Source: Deltaproteobacteria bacterium (lineage in GTDB: Bacteria > Desulfobacterota > Syntrophia > Syntrophales > UBA5619). From it: a stretch of DNA of 16,485 nucleotides. Shown here one piece after another: positions 1 through 7,098 of the stretch (positions within the stretch are counted from its first letter, which is position 1; every line of letters begins with the position of its first letter). The notes under the pieces are model-generated. The model was not told the origin of the DNA and made no database searches. It saw only the letters and a list, made by a program, of their open reading frames with translations. The DNA is taken from the NCBI GenBank assembly GCA_026388365.1, contig JAPLJW010000333.1:1-16485 (forward strand). The letters are read 5' to 3'. The translations under genes were made by a program, and so were the position numbers.

Positions 1-2
1 AG

Positions 3-35
3 GAGGAGATCCTGGCCTGGCTTCGCGGGAAATGA
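3..35 (+). CDS. 3' end of an upstream gene (partial, tentative)
   Basis: The third forward frame reads EEILAWLRGK and stops at TGA (33-35). The sequence resembles the amphipathic C-terminal helix of small thioredoxin-fold proteins, which often neighbour ACR3 permeases, but ten residues cannot identify a family. The other two forward frames run longer, to 84 and 150, but read as non-protein-like sequence. The gene begins outside the window. Confidence 0.3.
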   Translation, partial: EEILAWLRGK

Positions 36-86
36 GGGCATTCAGCACCGGCTTTCCTCACGGGAGTGGGGCGGAGTGAGTGAGGG

Positions 87-120
87 CTTCCCGCGATTCC
101 CTCCCGCCCGGAGCGGGAAG
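87..120 (+). promoter_or_regulatory. Hairpin in the leader of the ACR3 gene
   Basis: CTTCCCGC at 87-94 pairs perfectly with GCGGGAAG at 113-120 around an 18-nt C-rich loop. There is no following U-run, so it is not a standard intrinsic terminator. It lies 41 nt before the permease start and could be an intercistronic mRNA-processing or attenuation structure. No ArsR-type operator was recognised in this leader. Confidence 0.35.
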
Positions 121-161
121 ATGATCTTCGGTGCAGATGTCTTATTCTGAAGGAGGAAATC

Positions 162-1217
162 ATGACTGATGGAATTACCAAACGGCTCTCGTTTCTGGAC
201 CGTTACCTGACGCTCTGGATCTTCCTTGCGATGGGTGCGGGTGTGTTGTTGGGTTACTTCGCGCCGGGCGTCGGCGACTGGATCGGTTCCCTCCGTCCCG
301 AGGGAACGCAGACCAGCATTCCGATTGCCGTAGGTCTCATCCTGATGATGTACCCCCCGCTCGCCAAGGTGAAGTATGAGGAGTTGGGAGATGTCTTCCG
401 CGACTTCAAGGTGCTGGGGCTGAGCCTCGTCCAGAACTGGATCATCGGGCCGATCCTCATGTTCGTGCTGGCGGTCCTGTTTCTGCATAACCAGCCGGAG
501 TTCATGATCGGCCTGATCATGATCGGCCTCGCCCGCTGCATTGCGATGGTGATCGTCTGGAACGATCTGGCCCAGGGCGATTGCGAGTACTGCGCGGGGC
601 TCGTCGCCTTTAACGCGATCTTCCAGGTCCTCTTTTATAGCGTTTACGCCTGGCTATTCATCACCATCCTTCCGCCTCTGATCGGCCTATCCGTGGCCGT
701 GGTGCAGATCACGATCGGCCAGATCGCCGAGAGCGTTTTCATCTACCTGGGCATTCCGTTTCTGGCCGGGATGATCACCCGTTTTGTCCTCGTCAAGATG
801 CGCGGGAAAGAGTGGTACCATGAAACGTTCATCCCCCGAATTTCTCCGATCACGCTGGTGGCGCTTCTCTTCACGATCGTGGTCATGTTCTCGATGCAGG
901 GCAAAAAGATTATCGAACAGCCGGGCGACGTGCTCTTGATTGCCGTGCCGCTGCTGATTTATTTCATCGTGATGTTTCTGGTGAGTTTCTGGATGAGCGC
1001 CAAAGCGGATGCCGATTACGGCAAGTCGGCCACGCTCTCCTTCACCGCCGCCAGCAACAATTTTGAGCTGGCCATCGCGGTGGCCGTCGGCGTATTCGGG
1101 ATCAACCACGGGGCGGCGTTTGCGGCGGTGATCGGCCCGCTGGTGGAGGTTCCCGTGTTGATCAGCCTGGTCAACGTCGCGCTCCGGTTCAAAAGAAAAT
1201 ATTTCGCGGTAAAATGA
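162..1217 (+). CDS. acr3: ACR3-family arsenite efflux permease
   Basis: This 351-residue inner-membrane protein matches the ACR3 branch of the bile/arsenite/riboflavin transporter superfamily, which exports As(III) using the proton gradient. It has about ten hydrophobic segments and normal family length. Diagnostic blocks are [13 protein letters not shown], with the conserved essential Cys at 126, and [14 protein letters not shown] near the end followed by [13 protein letters not shown], with the conserved Glu at 329. AAGGAGG just upstream fixes the ATG at 162. It is followed 52 nt later by an exported thioredoxin and then a CcdA-like protein, so it probably heads a metalloid efflux and redox operon. 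An oddity is two extra cysteines, Cys141 and Cys144 (GDCEYC), where as I recall other family members have Thr/Ser and Ala. The exact substrate (arsenite, antimonite or an organoarsenical) cannot be read from sequence. Confidence 0.92.
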   Translation: MTDGITKRLSFLDRYLTLWIFLAMGAGVLLGYFAPGVGDWIGSLRPEGTQTSIPIAVGLILMMYPPLAKVKYEELGDVFRDFKVLGLSLVQNWIIGPILMFVLAVLFLHNQPEFMIGLIMIGLARCIAMVIVWNDLAQGDCEYCAGLVAFNAIFQVLFYSVYAWLFITILPPLIGLSVAVVQITIGQIAESVFIYLGIPFLAGMITRFVLVKMRGKEWYHETFIPRISPITLVALLFTIVVMFSMQGKKIIEQPGDVLLIAVPLLIYFIVMFLVSFWMSAKADADYGKSATLSFTAASNNFELAIAVAVGVFGINHGAAFAAVIGPLVEVPVLISLVNVALRFKRKYFAVK

Positions 1218-1269
1218 TTGGAAAAATCAAGCGAAGGTTTTACTTCTCATCAACGAAAACAAGGAGATT

Positions 1270-1653
1270 ATGGAATTGAAACGAAAAGCAATGATGATAT
1301 TCGTCGGTCTGATCTGCGCGGCGATCCTTCTGCTGTCCGTTGCAGGGATTGCCGCCGCACCGGAGGTCCCCGTCAAGGGAATGGTCACGATGGTCGATCT
1401 GGGCGCCACAGCATGTATTCCCTGCAAATTGATGGCGCCGATCTTGGTGAAGATGGAAAAGCAGTATGCCGGAAGGGCGGCCATCGTTTTTTTCGATGTC
1501 TGGAAGGACCAAGCGCCGGCCAAGCGCTTCGGCATTCGGACCATCCCCACTCAGATCTTCTTCGACAAAGACGGGAAGGAGGTCTACCGGCACGAGGGGA
1601 TGCTGAACGAGGAGGAGATCGTCCGCCGGCTCAGTGACATGGGCGTAAAATAG
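1270..1653 (+). CDS. Exported or membrane-anchored thioredoxin-fold protein (CxPC)
   Basis: A 127-residue protein with one N-terminal hydrophobic segment (about residues 8-30, a signal peptide or anchor) followed by a compact thioredoxin fold. The active site is CIPC (Cys49, Cys52) in GATACIPCKLMAPIL, and the cis-proline is Pro93 in TIPTQIFF. AAGGAG at 1260-1265 sets the ATG. CcdA follows after only 11 nt, so the pair probably works together: CcdA passes electrons across the membrane to this thioredoxin, which then reduces extracytoplasmic targets, plausibly the UshA-like and DsbA-like proteins downstream. It resembles the family I remember as 'thioredoxin-like (seleno)protein SaoT', but this copy uses Cys at both active-site positions and has no in-frame UGA. 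Confidence 0.85.
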   Translation: MELKRKAMMIFVGLICAAILLLSVAGIAAAPEVPVKGMVTMVDLGATACIPCKLMAPILVKMEKQYAGRAAIVFFDVWKDQAPAKRFGIRTIPTQIFFDKDGKEVYRHEGMLNEEEIVRRLSDMGVK

Positions 1654-1664
1654 AAAGGACAACC

Positions 1665-2372
1665 ATGCTGACGCAATTTTTTTTCACCATCAACGACTGG
1701 ATTACGGGTGCGACCTACCTGGCGGGGCTGGGCTGCTTTTTGTGGGGGATGGTCAGCGTCCTGTTGAGCCCCTGCCATCTGGCCTCCATCCCGCTGGTCG
1801 TGGCCTACGTGGCCGGTCAGGAGAAGGTTTTAAAACCCCGGCAGGCCGCCCATTACGCCATCCTTTTTACCGCGGGACTGTTCATCACGATCGCCGTCAT
1901 CGGCATTATCTGCGCGCTCCTGGGACGGATGCTCGGGGATGTGGGAAGCACCTGGCAGATCGTTGTCGGCCTGGTTCTGATCTGGGTCGCCCTGGGGATG
2001 CTGGGGGTGGAGAAGTGCAACCTCTCCGGCAGCCGGCTGCACCGGCTGAACGTCAAGGGCCTTCGCGGCGCGTTCCTCCTGGGGCTGGCCTACGGGGTCC
2101 TGTCCGGCTCCTGCACCTTCGGCTTCATCGCCCCGATCCTGGCGATCATTACGGTTCAGCAGAAGGTGTTGACCGGGGTTCTGCTGATCCTGCTCTTTGC
2201 CCTGGGCCACTGCCTCCCCATCATGATCGCCGGCAGCTCCACGGCGGCGGTCCGACACCTGACCGAGAGCGAGACCTGGATCGGATCGGGGGGCTGGTTC
2301 CGGAAGGGCGCCGGGGTCGTCATCGGCCTGTTGGGGATCTATTTCATCGGCAGTCCCTTTTTGATTGGGTGA
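1665..2372 (+). CDS. CcdA/DsbD-type transmembrane electron transporter
   Basis: A 235-residue, six-TM-type membrane protein of the CcdA family (the DsbD membrane domain), which carries reducing equivalents from cytoplasmic thioredoxin to the periplasm through one cysteine pair. The expected pair is visible: Cys37 in LLSPCHLASIP and Cys150 in GVLSGSCTFGFIAP. Length fits a stand-alone CcdA. There are additional cysteines at 24, 83 and 118, the last in VEKCNLSG, which is typical of the SaoD/CcdA-like group as far as I recall. GGAC at 1657-1660 precedes the ATG. Placement after the thioredoxin and before UshA/DsbA-like genes suggests it powers reduction of those partners rather than cytochrome c maturation; no cytochrome or haem-lyase genes are nearby. 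Confidence 0.88.
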   Translation: MLTQFFFTINDWITGATYLAGLGCFLWGMVSVLLSPCHLASIPLVVAYVAGQEKVLKPRQAAHYAILFTAGLFITIAVIGIICALLGRMLGDVGSTWQIVVGLVLIWVALGMLGVEKCNLSGSRLHRLNVKGLRGAFLLGLAYGVLSGSCTFGFIAPILAIITVQQKVLTGVLLILLFALGHCLPIMIAGSSTAAVRHLTESETWIGSGGWFRKGAGVVIGLLGIYFIGSPFLIG

Positions 2373-2484
2373 ATTTAACGGCGCTCGGTTTCCGGAAATG
2401 AAAGAAAAGGTAGCCTGTGCCATGACAGGGGCTTCATGAGCGAAAAGCGGCATGGTACAGAATCGGTATTCTAATATGGCATTA

Positions 2485-2520
2485 CAGAAAAACAGGATAC
2501 TTCCTGCAGAGGGTTAAAAT
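2485..2520 (+). repeat. Leader repeat shared by UshA-like copies 1 and 3
   Basis: CAGAAAAACAGGATA at 2485-2499 recurs exactly at 7049-7063, and both are followed after a short variable stretch by CAGAGG and a TTAAAAT box. The similarity ends at the start codon in copy 1. Copy 2, the Cys form, keeps only the GGTTAAAATGAAACGG end. It could be a remnant of the duplication or a conserved regulatory leader. Confidence 0.6.
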
Positions 2521-3538
2521 GAAACGGTTTCTTCTTCCATTCGTGTTGTTTTTTCTGGCCAGCATCTCCTTTCCTTTGGCCTCTTTTGCCGAGGGCAACA
2601 GGACCGTCACCCTCCTTTTCACCGGCTCCGTAAAGGGGACCATTGATCCTTGTCCTTCCTGAGGCAACAACAGCTCGGGCGGTCTGGCCCGGCGCGCACA
2701 GATGATAGAATCTATCCGGAAAGGCGAATCATCAGTCTTGCTTCTGGATTGCGGGGCAGTTTTCGGCCATAGTAAAGATACGGTCGAATTACATTTGAAG
2801 GCCATGGAACGGATGGGATACGATGCCCTGAACCTCGGAATTCCGGAGTTCGTTTTTGGAAAGGAATTCCTCGAGCATACACGTTCCTCTGTCTCCTTTC
2901 CCTATATTGCATCAAATCTGTTTTATCGCGGCAGCAGGCTCCCCTGGACCCGGGAGTATATCATCAAGGAGGTGGGCGGCATCAAAGTAGCCATTCTCGG
3001 CGTTTTAAATCCCGATGGCCTCACTCAAATTAATCAGAATCTCGTGAAAGGGTTAGAGGTCATACCCGCTGAGACCGCCCTCAAAAGGCTGCTGCCCGAG
3101 GTGAGGGGGAAAGCCGATCTGGTCATTCTCCTGTCCCGATTCGATGTAAACGGGACTATTGCGCTGGTAAAAGCCACAAAAGGAGTGGATGTGGCCATTT
3201 CGTCCGGAAGCGATGAGATATATTTTGCAAAGGAACCCGAGAACACCGTCATCCTCCAGACAGGGTCCCTTGGAGAAACACTGGGATTACTGAAGATCAC
3301 CCTCGATGAAAAGCGGGCGCTCAGCGTGAGCGAAAGAAGACATGTCCGGTTGGATCGTTCCGTTCCCGGCAATGGGGAGATCGAGAGGCTCATTGAAAAG
3401 TTTAAAAATGATCAGGCAAAAAAAGCTGCAGACCTGGCCAAGAAAGAAATGGAGAAAATACAGGAGGGGCTGAAATTGAGTCCGAAGGAATTCATGGAGC
3501 TTCTCCAAAAAGAACAGCAATCCCCGCAATACAGATAA
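2519..3538 (+). CDS. UshA-like selenoprotein, copy 1 (Sec48)
   Basis: The gene runs from ATG 2519 through an in-frame TGA at 2660-2662 to TAA at 3536-3538, giving 339 residues with selenocysteine at 48. A signal peptide (to about AFA/E25, read as LASFAEGN) is followed by GTIDPCPSU, a C45-x-x-U48 redox pair. Copy 2 has Cys at the same position. The body follows UshA/5'-nucleotidase N-domain order (GGLARRAQMIESIRK, SSVLLLDCGAVF, ALNLGIPEF, IIKEVGGIKVAILG), but the metal ligands of TNDxHG, DxGD, GNHE and GGHSH are replaced (TGSVKG, DCGA, GIPE, SSGSD). The C-terminus is a charged coiled-coil-like tail ending in SPKEFMELLQ. A conventional gene finder would start at 2702 and lose the signal peptide and active site. 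A DsbA-like gene follows after 12 nt. The function is unknown; I infer an exported redox or metal(loid)-binding protein. Confidence 0.9.
2660..2692 (+). promoter_or_regulatory. UGA(Sec) codon and bacterial SECIS hairpin, UshA-like copy 1
   Basis: Downstream of TGA 2660-2662, CGGGC (2676-2680) pairs with GCCCG (2687-2691) around the hexaloop GGUCUG (2681-2686); a U-G pair can extend the stem to 2675/2692. The loop GG starts 19 nt after the UGA. From memory this equals the spacing in E. coli fdhF, whose SelB-binding loop also contains GGUCU. The loop sequence, spacing and a Cys-containing paralogue together support Sec insertion. Confidence 0.85.
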
Positions 3539-3550
3539 AGGAGAAACAGG

Positions 3551-4135
3551 ATGAGAAGAAATGGACAAATGCCCTGGACGGCAACAGTCCTGTGCCTGTT
3601 GATATTGATCCTGTCGGCGGGGTGCGGATGGGCGGAAGAACGAAATCCCCCGTTCCCGTCTTTCGGCTCGGGACCCGTAGAGGTACGATTGTATTCGGAC
3701 TATTTTTGTCCTCCCTGCCAGAAAACGGAGCCTCACCTGGAACCGATTCTGAAGGATCTGATGAAGAGAAAGATCATCCGATTGATCCTGGTGGATTTTC
3801 CCATGCACGAGGAATCAGCCCTGTATACCCGGTATTTCCTATATTCCCTGAATAGCAGAAACGATGCCGATTATGGACTTCGCGTGAGGAGGGTCCTCTT
3901 CAATGCGGCGACCGGGAATGATATCTTGACGGCGAAAAAGATCGAGGAACTCTTCAGGAAAAATAAAATACCCTATACGGTCTTCGACCCCAAACCCGTC
4001 TTCGAACGATTCAAAGCCCTGATCAAAGAGGATCATATCAACAGTACGCCGAGGTGCGTTATCATTAAAGCTGGTAAGAAGGAAACCTTGGTCGGGGGGA
4101 TGGACATCTACACTGCCCTGAAGGCACTTCAATGA
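3551..4135 (+). CDS. Exported DsbA-like thioredoxin-fold protein (CPPC), copy 1
   Basis: A 194-residue secreted thioredoxin-fold protein. A hydrophobic leader (about 10-24) ends in ILSAGCGWAEE; Cys25 makes a lipoprotein possible, but copy 2 lacks this Cys and keeps GWAEE, so ordinary signal-peptidase cleavage after WA is equally likely. The mature start has the conserved block GSGPVEVRLY, then YFCPPC (Cys53, Cys56) and a helical insertion, with the cis-Pro at 167 in STPRCVII. A further Cys169 immediately follows the cis-Pro motif in both copies. AAGGAG lies 8 nt before ATG. It sits directly after the Sec-containing UshA-like gene; the UshA-DsbA order is repeated downstream, which suggests the two are functional partners, perhaps oxidising or isomerising the C-x-x-U/C pair. 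I recall a similar family named SaoC. Confidence 0.85.
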   Translation: MRRNGQMPWTATVLCLLILILSAGCGWAEERNPPFPSFGSGPVEVRLYSDYFCPPCQKTEPHLEPILKDLMKRKIIRLILVDFPMHEESALYTRYFLYSLNSRNDADYGLRVRRVLFNAATGNDILTAKKIEELFRKNKIPYTVFDPKPVFERFKALIKEDHINSTPRCVIIKAGKKETLVGGMDIYTALKALQ

Positions 4136-4193
4136 ATCGAGATCTTCCGAGAGTGAGACCGGTGGGAAAAAAGGTAATATTATAGGGGTTAAA

Positions 4194-5231
4194 ATGAAAC
4201 GGTTTATCTTTCCGTTAGTGTTGTCTCTAATGTTCGGCATCCCCTTGCCTCTGGCCTCTTTTGCCGAGGGCAACAGGACCGTCACCATCCTTTATACCGG
4301 CTCTGTAAAAGGGACCATCGATCCGTGCATTGCCTGCGCCTGCGATCAAAACGGCTCGGGCGGTCTATCCCGGCGTGCACAGATGATAGAATCCATCCGG
4401 AAAGACGACCCATCAGTCCTGCTCCTGGATTGTGGGGCAGTTTTCGATGATCAAAAAGATACGGCCGAATTACATTTGCAGGCAATGGAACTGATGGGAT
4501 ACGACGCCTTAAACCTTGGCAGTCCGGAGTTCCTTTTTGGAAGGGAATTCCTTGAGCATACACGTTCCTCTGTCTCCTTCCCCTATATTGCATCCAATCT
4601 GCTTTATCGCGACAGCAAGCTCCCCTGGACCCGGGAATACATCATCAAGGAGGTAGGCGGCATAAAAGTAGCCGTTCTCGGTGTTTTAGATCCGGATGGA
4701 TTCGCGCAACTCCCTGATCAGGAACAGCTGAAAGGGTTGGAGGTCATACCCCCTGAGGCCGCCCTGAACAGGCTGCTGCCCGAGGTGAGGAGGAAAGCCG
4801 ATCTGGTCATTCTCCTATCCCAATTCGGCGCAGAGAAGACCCTTGCGCTGGTAAAGGCCGTAAAAGGAGTTGACGTGGCCATTTCGTCCGGAAGCGATGA
4901 CCAATTTGCTGAAAAGGCGCCCGAGAACACCGTCCTCCTGCATACCTTGTACCTTGGAAGGACAATGGGCTTGGTAAAGATCGCCCTCGATGAAAAGCGG
5001 GCACTCAGTGTGAGCGAAAGAAGAGATGTCTCGTTGGACAGTTCCGTTCCGGGCAATGGGGAGATCGAGAGGCTCGTTGAAAAGCATAACAAGGCCCAGG
5101 TAGCAAAAAAGGAGAAAGCGCAAAAGGAACTGCAAAAGAAACTGATGGAGGGGCTGCAATTGAGTCCGCAGGAATTCATGGAGCGTTACCGGAAAGAACA
5201 AACCGAAAAGATAAAAGGAGCGGTACGGTGA
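4194..5231 (+). CDS. UshA-like exported protein, copy 2 (Cys48 form)
   Basis: A 345-residue paralogue of copy 1, closely similar at both DNA and protein level from signal peptide to tail. It has no internal stop. At the position of Sec48 it has Cys (codon 4335-4337) within C45-I-A-C48-A-C50, with two extra residues before the GG that follows. Cys80 in LLLDCGAVF replaces a metal-ligand motif of true UshA enzymes, and TGS, SPE and SSGSD replace the other ligand sites, so nucleotidase activity is unlikely. The GGTCT that forms the SECIS loop in the Sec copies survives at 4362-4366, but the flanking stem is broken. Its TGA stop overlaps the GTG of the remnant lipoprotein gene that follows. The tail is rich in Lys/Glu/Gln and ends like the others in SPQEFMERYRK. 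Confidence 0.88.
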   Translation: MKRFIFPLVLSLMFGIPLPLASFAEGNRTVTILYTGSVKGTIDPCIACACDQNGSGGLSRRAQMIESIRKDDPSVLLLDCGAVFDDQKDTAELHLQAMELMGYDALNLGSPEFLFGREFLEHTRSSVSFPYIASNLLYRDSKLPWTREYIIKEVGGIKVAVLGVLDPDGFAQLPDQEQLKGLEVIPPEAALNRLLPEVRRKADLVILLSQFGAEKTLALVKAVKGVDVAISSGSDDQFAEKAPENTVLLHTLYLGRTMGLVKIALDEKRALSVSERRDVSLDSSVPGNGEIERLVEKHNKAQVAKKEKAQKELQKKLMEGLQLSPQEFMERYRKEQTEKIKGAVR

Positions 5232-5394
5232 AAAGCAATCGACGAACGCTATTGGCGGCAGTGTGCTGCCTGATGTTGATCCTGTGATCCTGTCGGCAGG
5301 GTGTGCTGCTTTGTCTTCCATAACGGTAAAGCAGGAGACACACGATGAAAGGGTAAAAATTTTCATGCAGGCCCAGATCGACGGAAATTTGTAA
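5228..5394 (+). pseudogene. Remnant of a small lipoprotein-like leader gene, frameshifted
   Basis: GTG 5228 overlaps the stop of copy 2 and opens a signal-peptide-like sequence (KSNRRTLLAAVCCLMLIL) that hits TGA at 5285-5287. Shifting frame there continues as ILSAGCAALSSITVKQ and ends at TAA 5392-5394. The DNA around the junction (GATCCTGTCGGC) matches the signal-peptide region of the DsbA-like gene at about 3605-3620, and the junction repeats GATCCTGT, so a short duplication probably broke the frame. No SECIS-like GGUCUG hairpin follows, so this TGA is not read as Sec. It could be debris of a third DsbA-like copy or of a separate small lipoprotein. Confidence 0.5.
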
Positions 5395-5449
5395 TTACTC
5401 GGGTCGATTTCAGACAGGATATGCAGGATGAAGAGGGAGATAAACAGGC

Positions 5450-6349
5450 ATGGAATACAACCACCAACATGAGCAGCCGGCTTCGCTGAAAAATCTGATC
5501 TTCGCCATCTTGATCAACGGCGGGATCGTGGCCCTCGAGACGGTGTTCGGTCTGATGATTCAGAGCATGGCACTGATCTCGGACGCCGTCCACAACTTGA
5601 GCGACATCCTCCACATGCTATTCAGCTACTGGGCGGAGAAGGTCGCCCGCCGTCCTGCGAATGAGCGGAAAACCTACGGTTATCGGAAAATCGAGTTTAT
5701 CGCCGCCTTCGTCAACAGCATCGGTCTGTCCGTCGTGATCGCCTTCGTTTTCTGGGAGACCCTCAAACGATTCTCGGCGCCGGCGGAAGTCCCCGGCCAG
5801 GTGATGCTCTGGGTCGCCGTCGTGGCCTTCGTCGGGAACGGGGCGGCCACGCTCCTGCTGCAGAAGATCTCGGTGCGGAATATCAACATGAAAAGCGCCT
5901 GGCTCCATTCGCTCCAGGACTCCCTGTTCTCCCTCGGGGTGATCGTCGGCGCTATGCTGATCATGTTCTTCGGCTGGCGTCTCGTCGATCCCCTCCTCTC
6001 CCTGGCGATCTGCCTGGTCATCGCCCGTGAGATCTACAGGATCGTCCGGCAGGCGGTCAATTCGCTTCTGGACGCCGTACCGCCCGGCATTGATTTCCTT
6101 CAGGTCAAGAATGACCTGCTTGCGATCCCAGCCGTGGCGGAGGTCAATGATCTCCACATCTGGGAGACCGGTTCCGAGCAGAAGCTGCTCTCCGCCCATC
6201 TGATTTCAGGAGAGGATCCACCCGACCATGAAGCGATTATCCGCGCAGTCCAGGAGATGCTGCTAAGCAAGTACGGGATCAACCACACGACACTCCAGAT
6301 CCTACCTGCGTCGGCCGGTGCGATGGAGCACTGCAGTCACTGCAATTGA
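5450..6349 (+). CDS. Cation diffusion facilitator (Zn/Cd/Co-type) exporter
   Basis: A 299-residue six-TM CDF protein of the CzcD/ZitB group, which exchanges cytoplasmic divalent metal for protons. The two intramembrane sites of the zinc type are present: His48 and Asp52 in TM2 (SDAVHNLSD) and His151 and Asp155 in TM5 (WLHSLQDSLFSLG). The usual cytoplasmic C-terminal domain follows (NDLHIWETGSEQKLLSAHL). The N-terminus has a short His-containing stretch, and the C-terminus ends in HCSHCN, a possible metal-binding tail. AGGGAG lies just upstream of the start. It separates the second UshA-like gene from the second DsbA-like gene, which starts 18 nt after it, so it looks inserted into a repeated module. 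Zn(II) is the best guess for substrate; Cd or Co cannot be excluded. Confidence 0.93.
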   Translation: MEYNHQHEQPASLKNLIFAILINGGIVALETVFGLMIQSMALISDAVHNLSDILHMLFSYWAEKVARRPANERKTYGYRKIEFIAAFVNSIGLSVVIAFVFWETLKRFSAPAEVPGQVMLWVAVVAFVGNGAATLLLQKISVRNINMKSAWLHSLQDSLFSLGVIVGAMLIMFFGWRLVDPLLSLAICLVIAREIYRIVRQAVNSLLDAVPPGIDFLQVKNDLLAIPAVAEVNDLHIWETGSEQKLLSAHLISGEDPPDHEAIIRAVQEMLLSKYGINHTTLQILPASAGAMEHCSHCN

Positions 6350-6367
6350 GAGAAGGAGGGAAAAAAG

Positions 6368-6949
6368 ATGATATTGAAAAGGGTGTTTGCGTTCGGTTTG
6401 CTCACGATGATCCTGACCGGATTGATCGTTACGAAGGGAGGATGGGCCGAAGAAAAGGGTCTGCCGTTCCCCTCTTACGGTTCGGGGCCTGTAGAGGTGC
6501 GGCTCTATACCGATTATTTCTGTCCGCCCTGCCGGGCGATGGAACCCACCGTGGAACCGCTTCTGAAGGACCTGCTCAAGAAAAATGCGATCCGCCTGAC
6601 CCTGGTGGACGTCCCCTACAACCAGCTAACGCCGCTTTACGCCCGGAATTTTCTCTACGCCATCAAGGAGAACAATGACTTGGAGCATGCCTTGCAGGTT
6701 CGGAACATCCTCCAGAACGCCTCAGCCGGCAAGGATATCACGACGCAGGAACGGATCGAGGCGCTCTTCAAGGGAAATGGGGTCGCCTTCAGCGTCTGGG
6801 ACCCGAAGCCCGTCTTCGACCGCTACAACGCCCTGATCAAGGAGGACAACATCGCCGCAACGCCCACCTGCGTCATCATCAAGAACGGCCAGAAGAAGGC
6901 GTTCGTCGGGGGGCAGGAGATCATAGACGCCATCAGGTCATTGCCTTGA
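6368..6949 (+). CDS. Exported DsbA-like thioredoxin-fold protein (CPPC), copy 2
   Basis: A 193-residue paralogue of the protein at 3551-4135. A signal peptide ends in GGWAEE, followed by GSGPVEVRLYTDYFCPPC with Cys52 and Cys55, the insertion domain, WDPKPVFDRYNALIKED and the cis-Pro segment AATPTCVII, again with a Cys just after it. The CPPC dipeptide is a variant of DsbA CPHC, and the redox potential cannot be inferred. GGAGGG precedes ATG at good spacing, and only 18 nt separate it from the CDF gene. GC content at third positions is visibly higher than in copy 1, suggesting copy 2 has been longer in this genome or came from a different donor. A UshA-like gene follows after about 150 nt. Confidence 0.85.
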   Translation: MILKRVFAFGLLTMILTGLIVTKGGWAEEKGLPFPSYGSGPVEVRLYTDYFCPPCRAMEPTVEPLLKDLLKKNAIRLTLVDVPYNQLTPLYARNFLYAIKENNDLEHALQVRNILQNASAGKDITTQERIEALFKGNGVAFSVWDPKPVFDRYNALIKEDNIAATPTCVIIKNGQKKAFVGGQEIIDAIRSLP

Positions 6950-6958
6950 AACGACATA

Positions 6959-6978
6959 CACGGGGAGAGATCCCCGTG
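6959..6978 (+). terminator. Perfect hairpin with GAGA tetraloop after DsbA-like copy 2
   Basis: CACGGGGA (6959-6966) pairs with TCCCCGTG (6971-6978) across GAGA, a stable GNRA tetraloop. No U-tract follows, so it is either a weak terminator or a 3' stabiliser. The segment after it (GTGGGAGAAAAGGATAA) resembles the one after DsbA-like copy 1 (GTGGGAAAAAAGGTAA), which marks the edge of the duplicated module. Confidence 0.45.
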
Positions 6979-7048
6979 GGAGAAAAGGATAAAATATACT
7001 GCTTAACAAAAGCCTGCGTGTTCAAGACACGGCACATTTAAGGTAGTG

Positions 7049-7083
7049 CAGAAAAACAGGATAGGTCTTACAGAGGTTAAAAT
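7049..7083 (+). repeat. Second copy of the UshA-like leader repeat
   Basis: CAGAAAAACAGGATA at 7049-7063 is identical to 2485-2499 and is again followed by CAGAGG and TTAAAAT. Here the ATG expected after TTAAA has become ATATAA, and a new GGGAGG plus ATG (7099) lies 16 nt downstream. Confidence 0.6.
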
Positions 7084-7098
7084 ATAACGGGAGGTTCA

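Noticed and set aside
1218..1637. Open frame overlapping the thioredoxin gene
   Set aside because: It is an out-of-frame shadow rich in Arg/Gly; the 1270-1653 frame has a signal peptide and CIPC motif.
5285..5287. TGA in the small lipoprotein leader as Sec
   Set aside because: It lies in the hydrophobic signal core, the frame stops again soon after, and no suitable hairpin follows.
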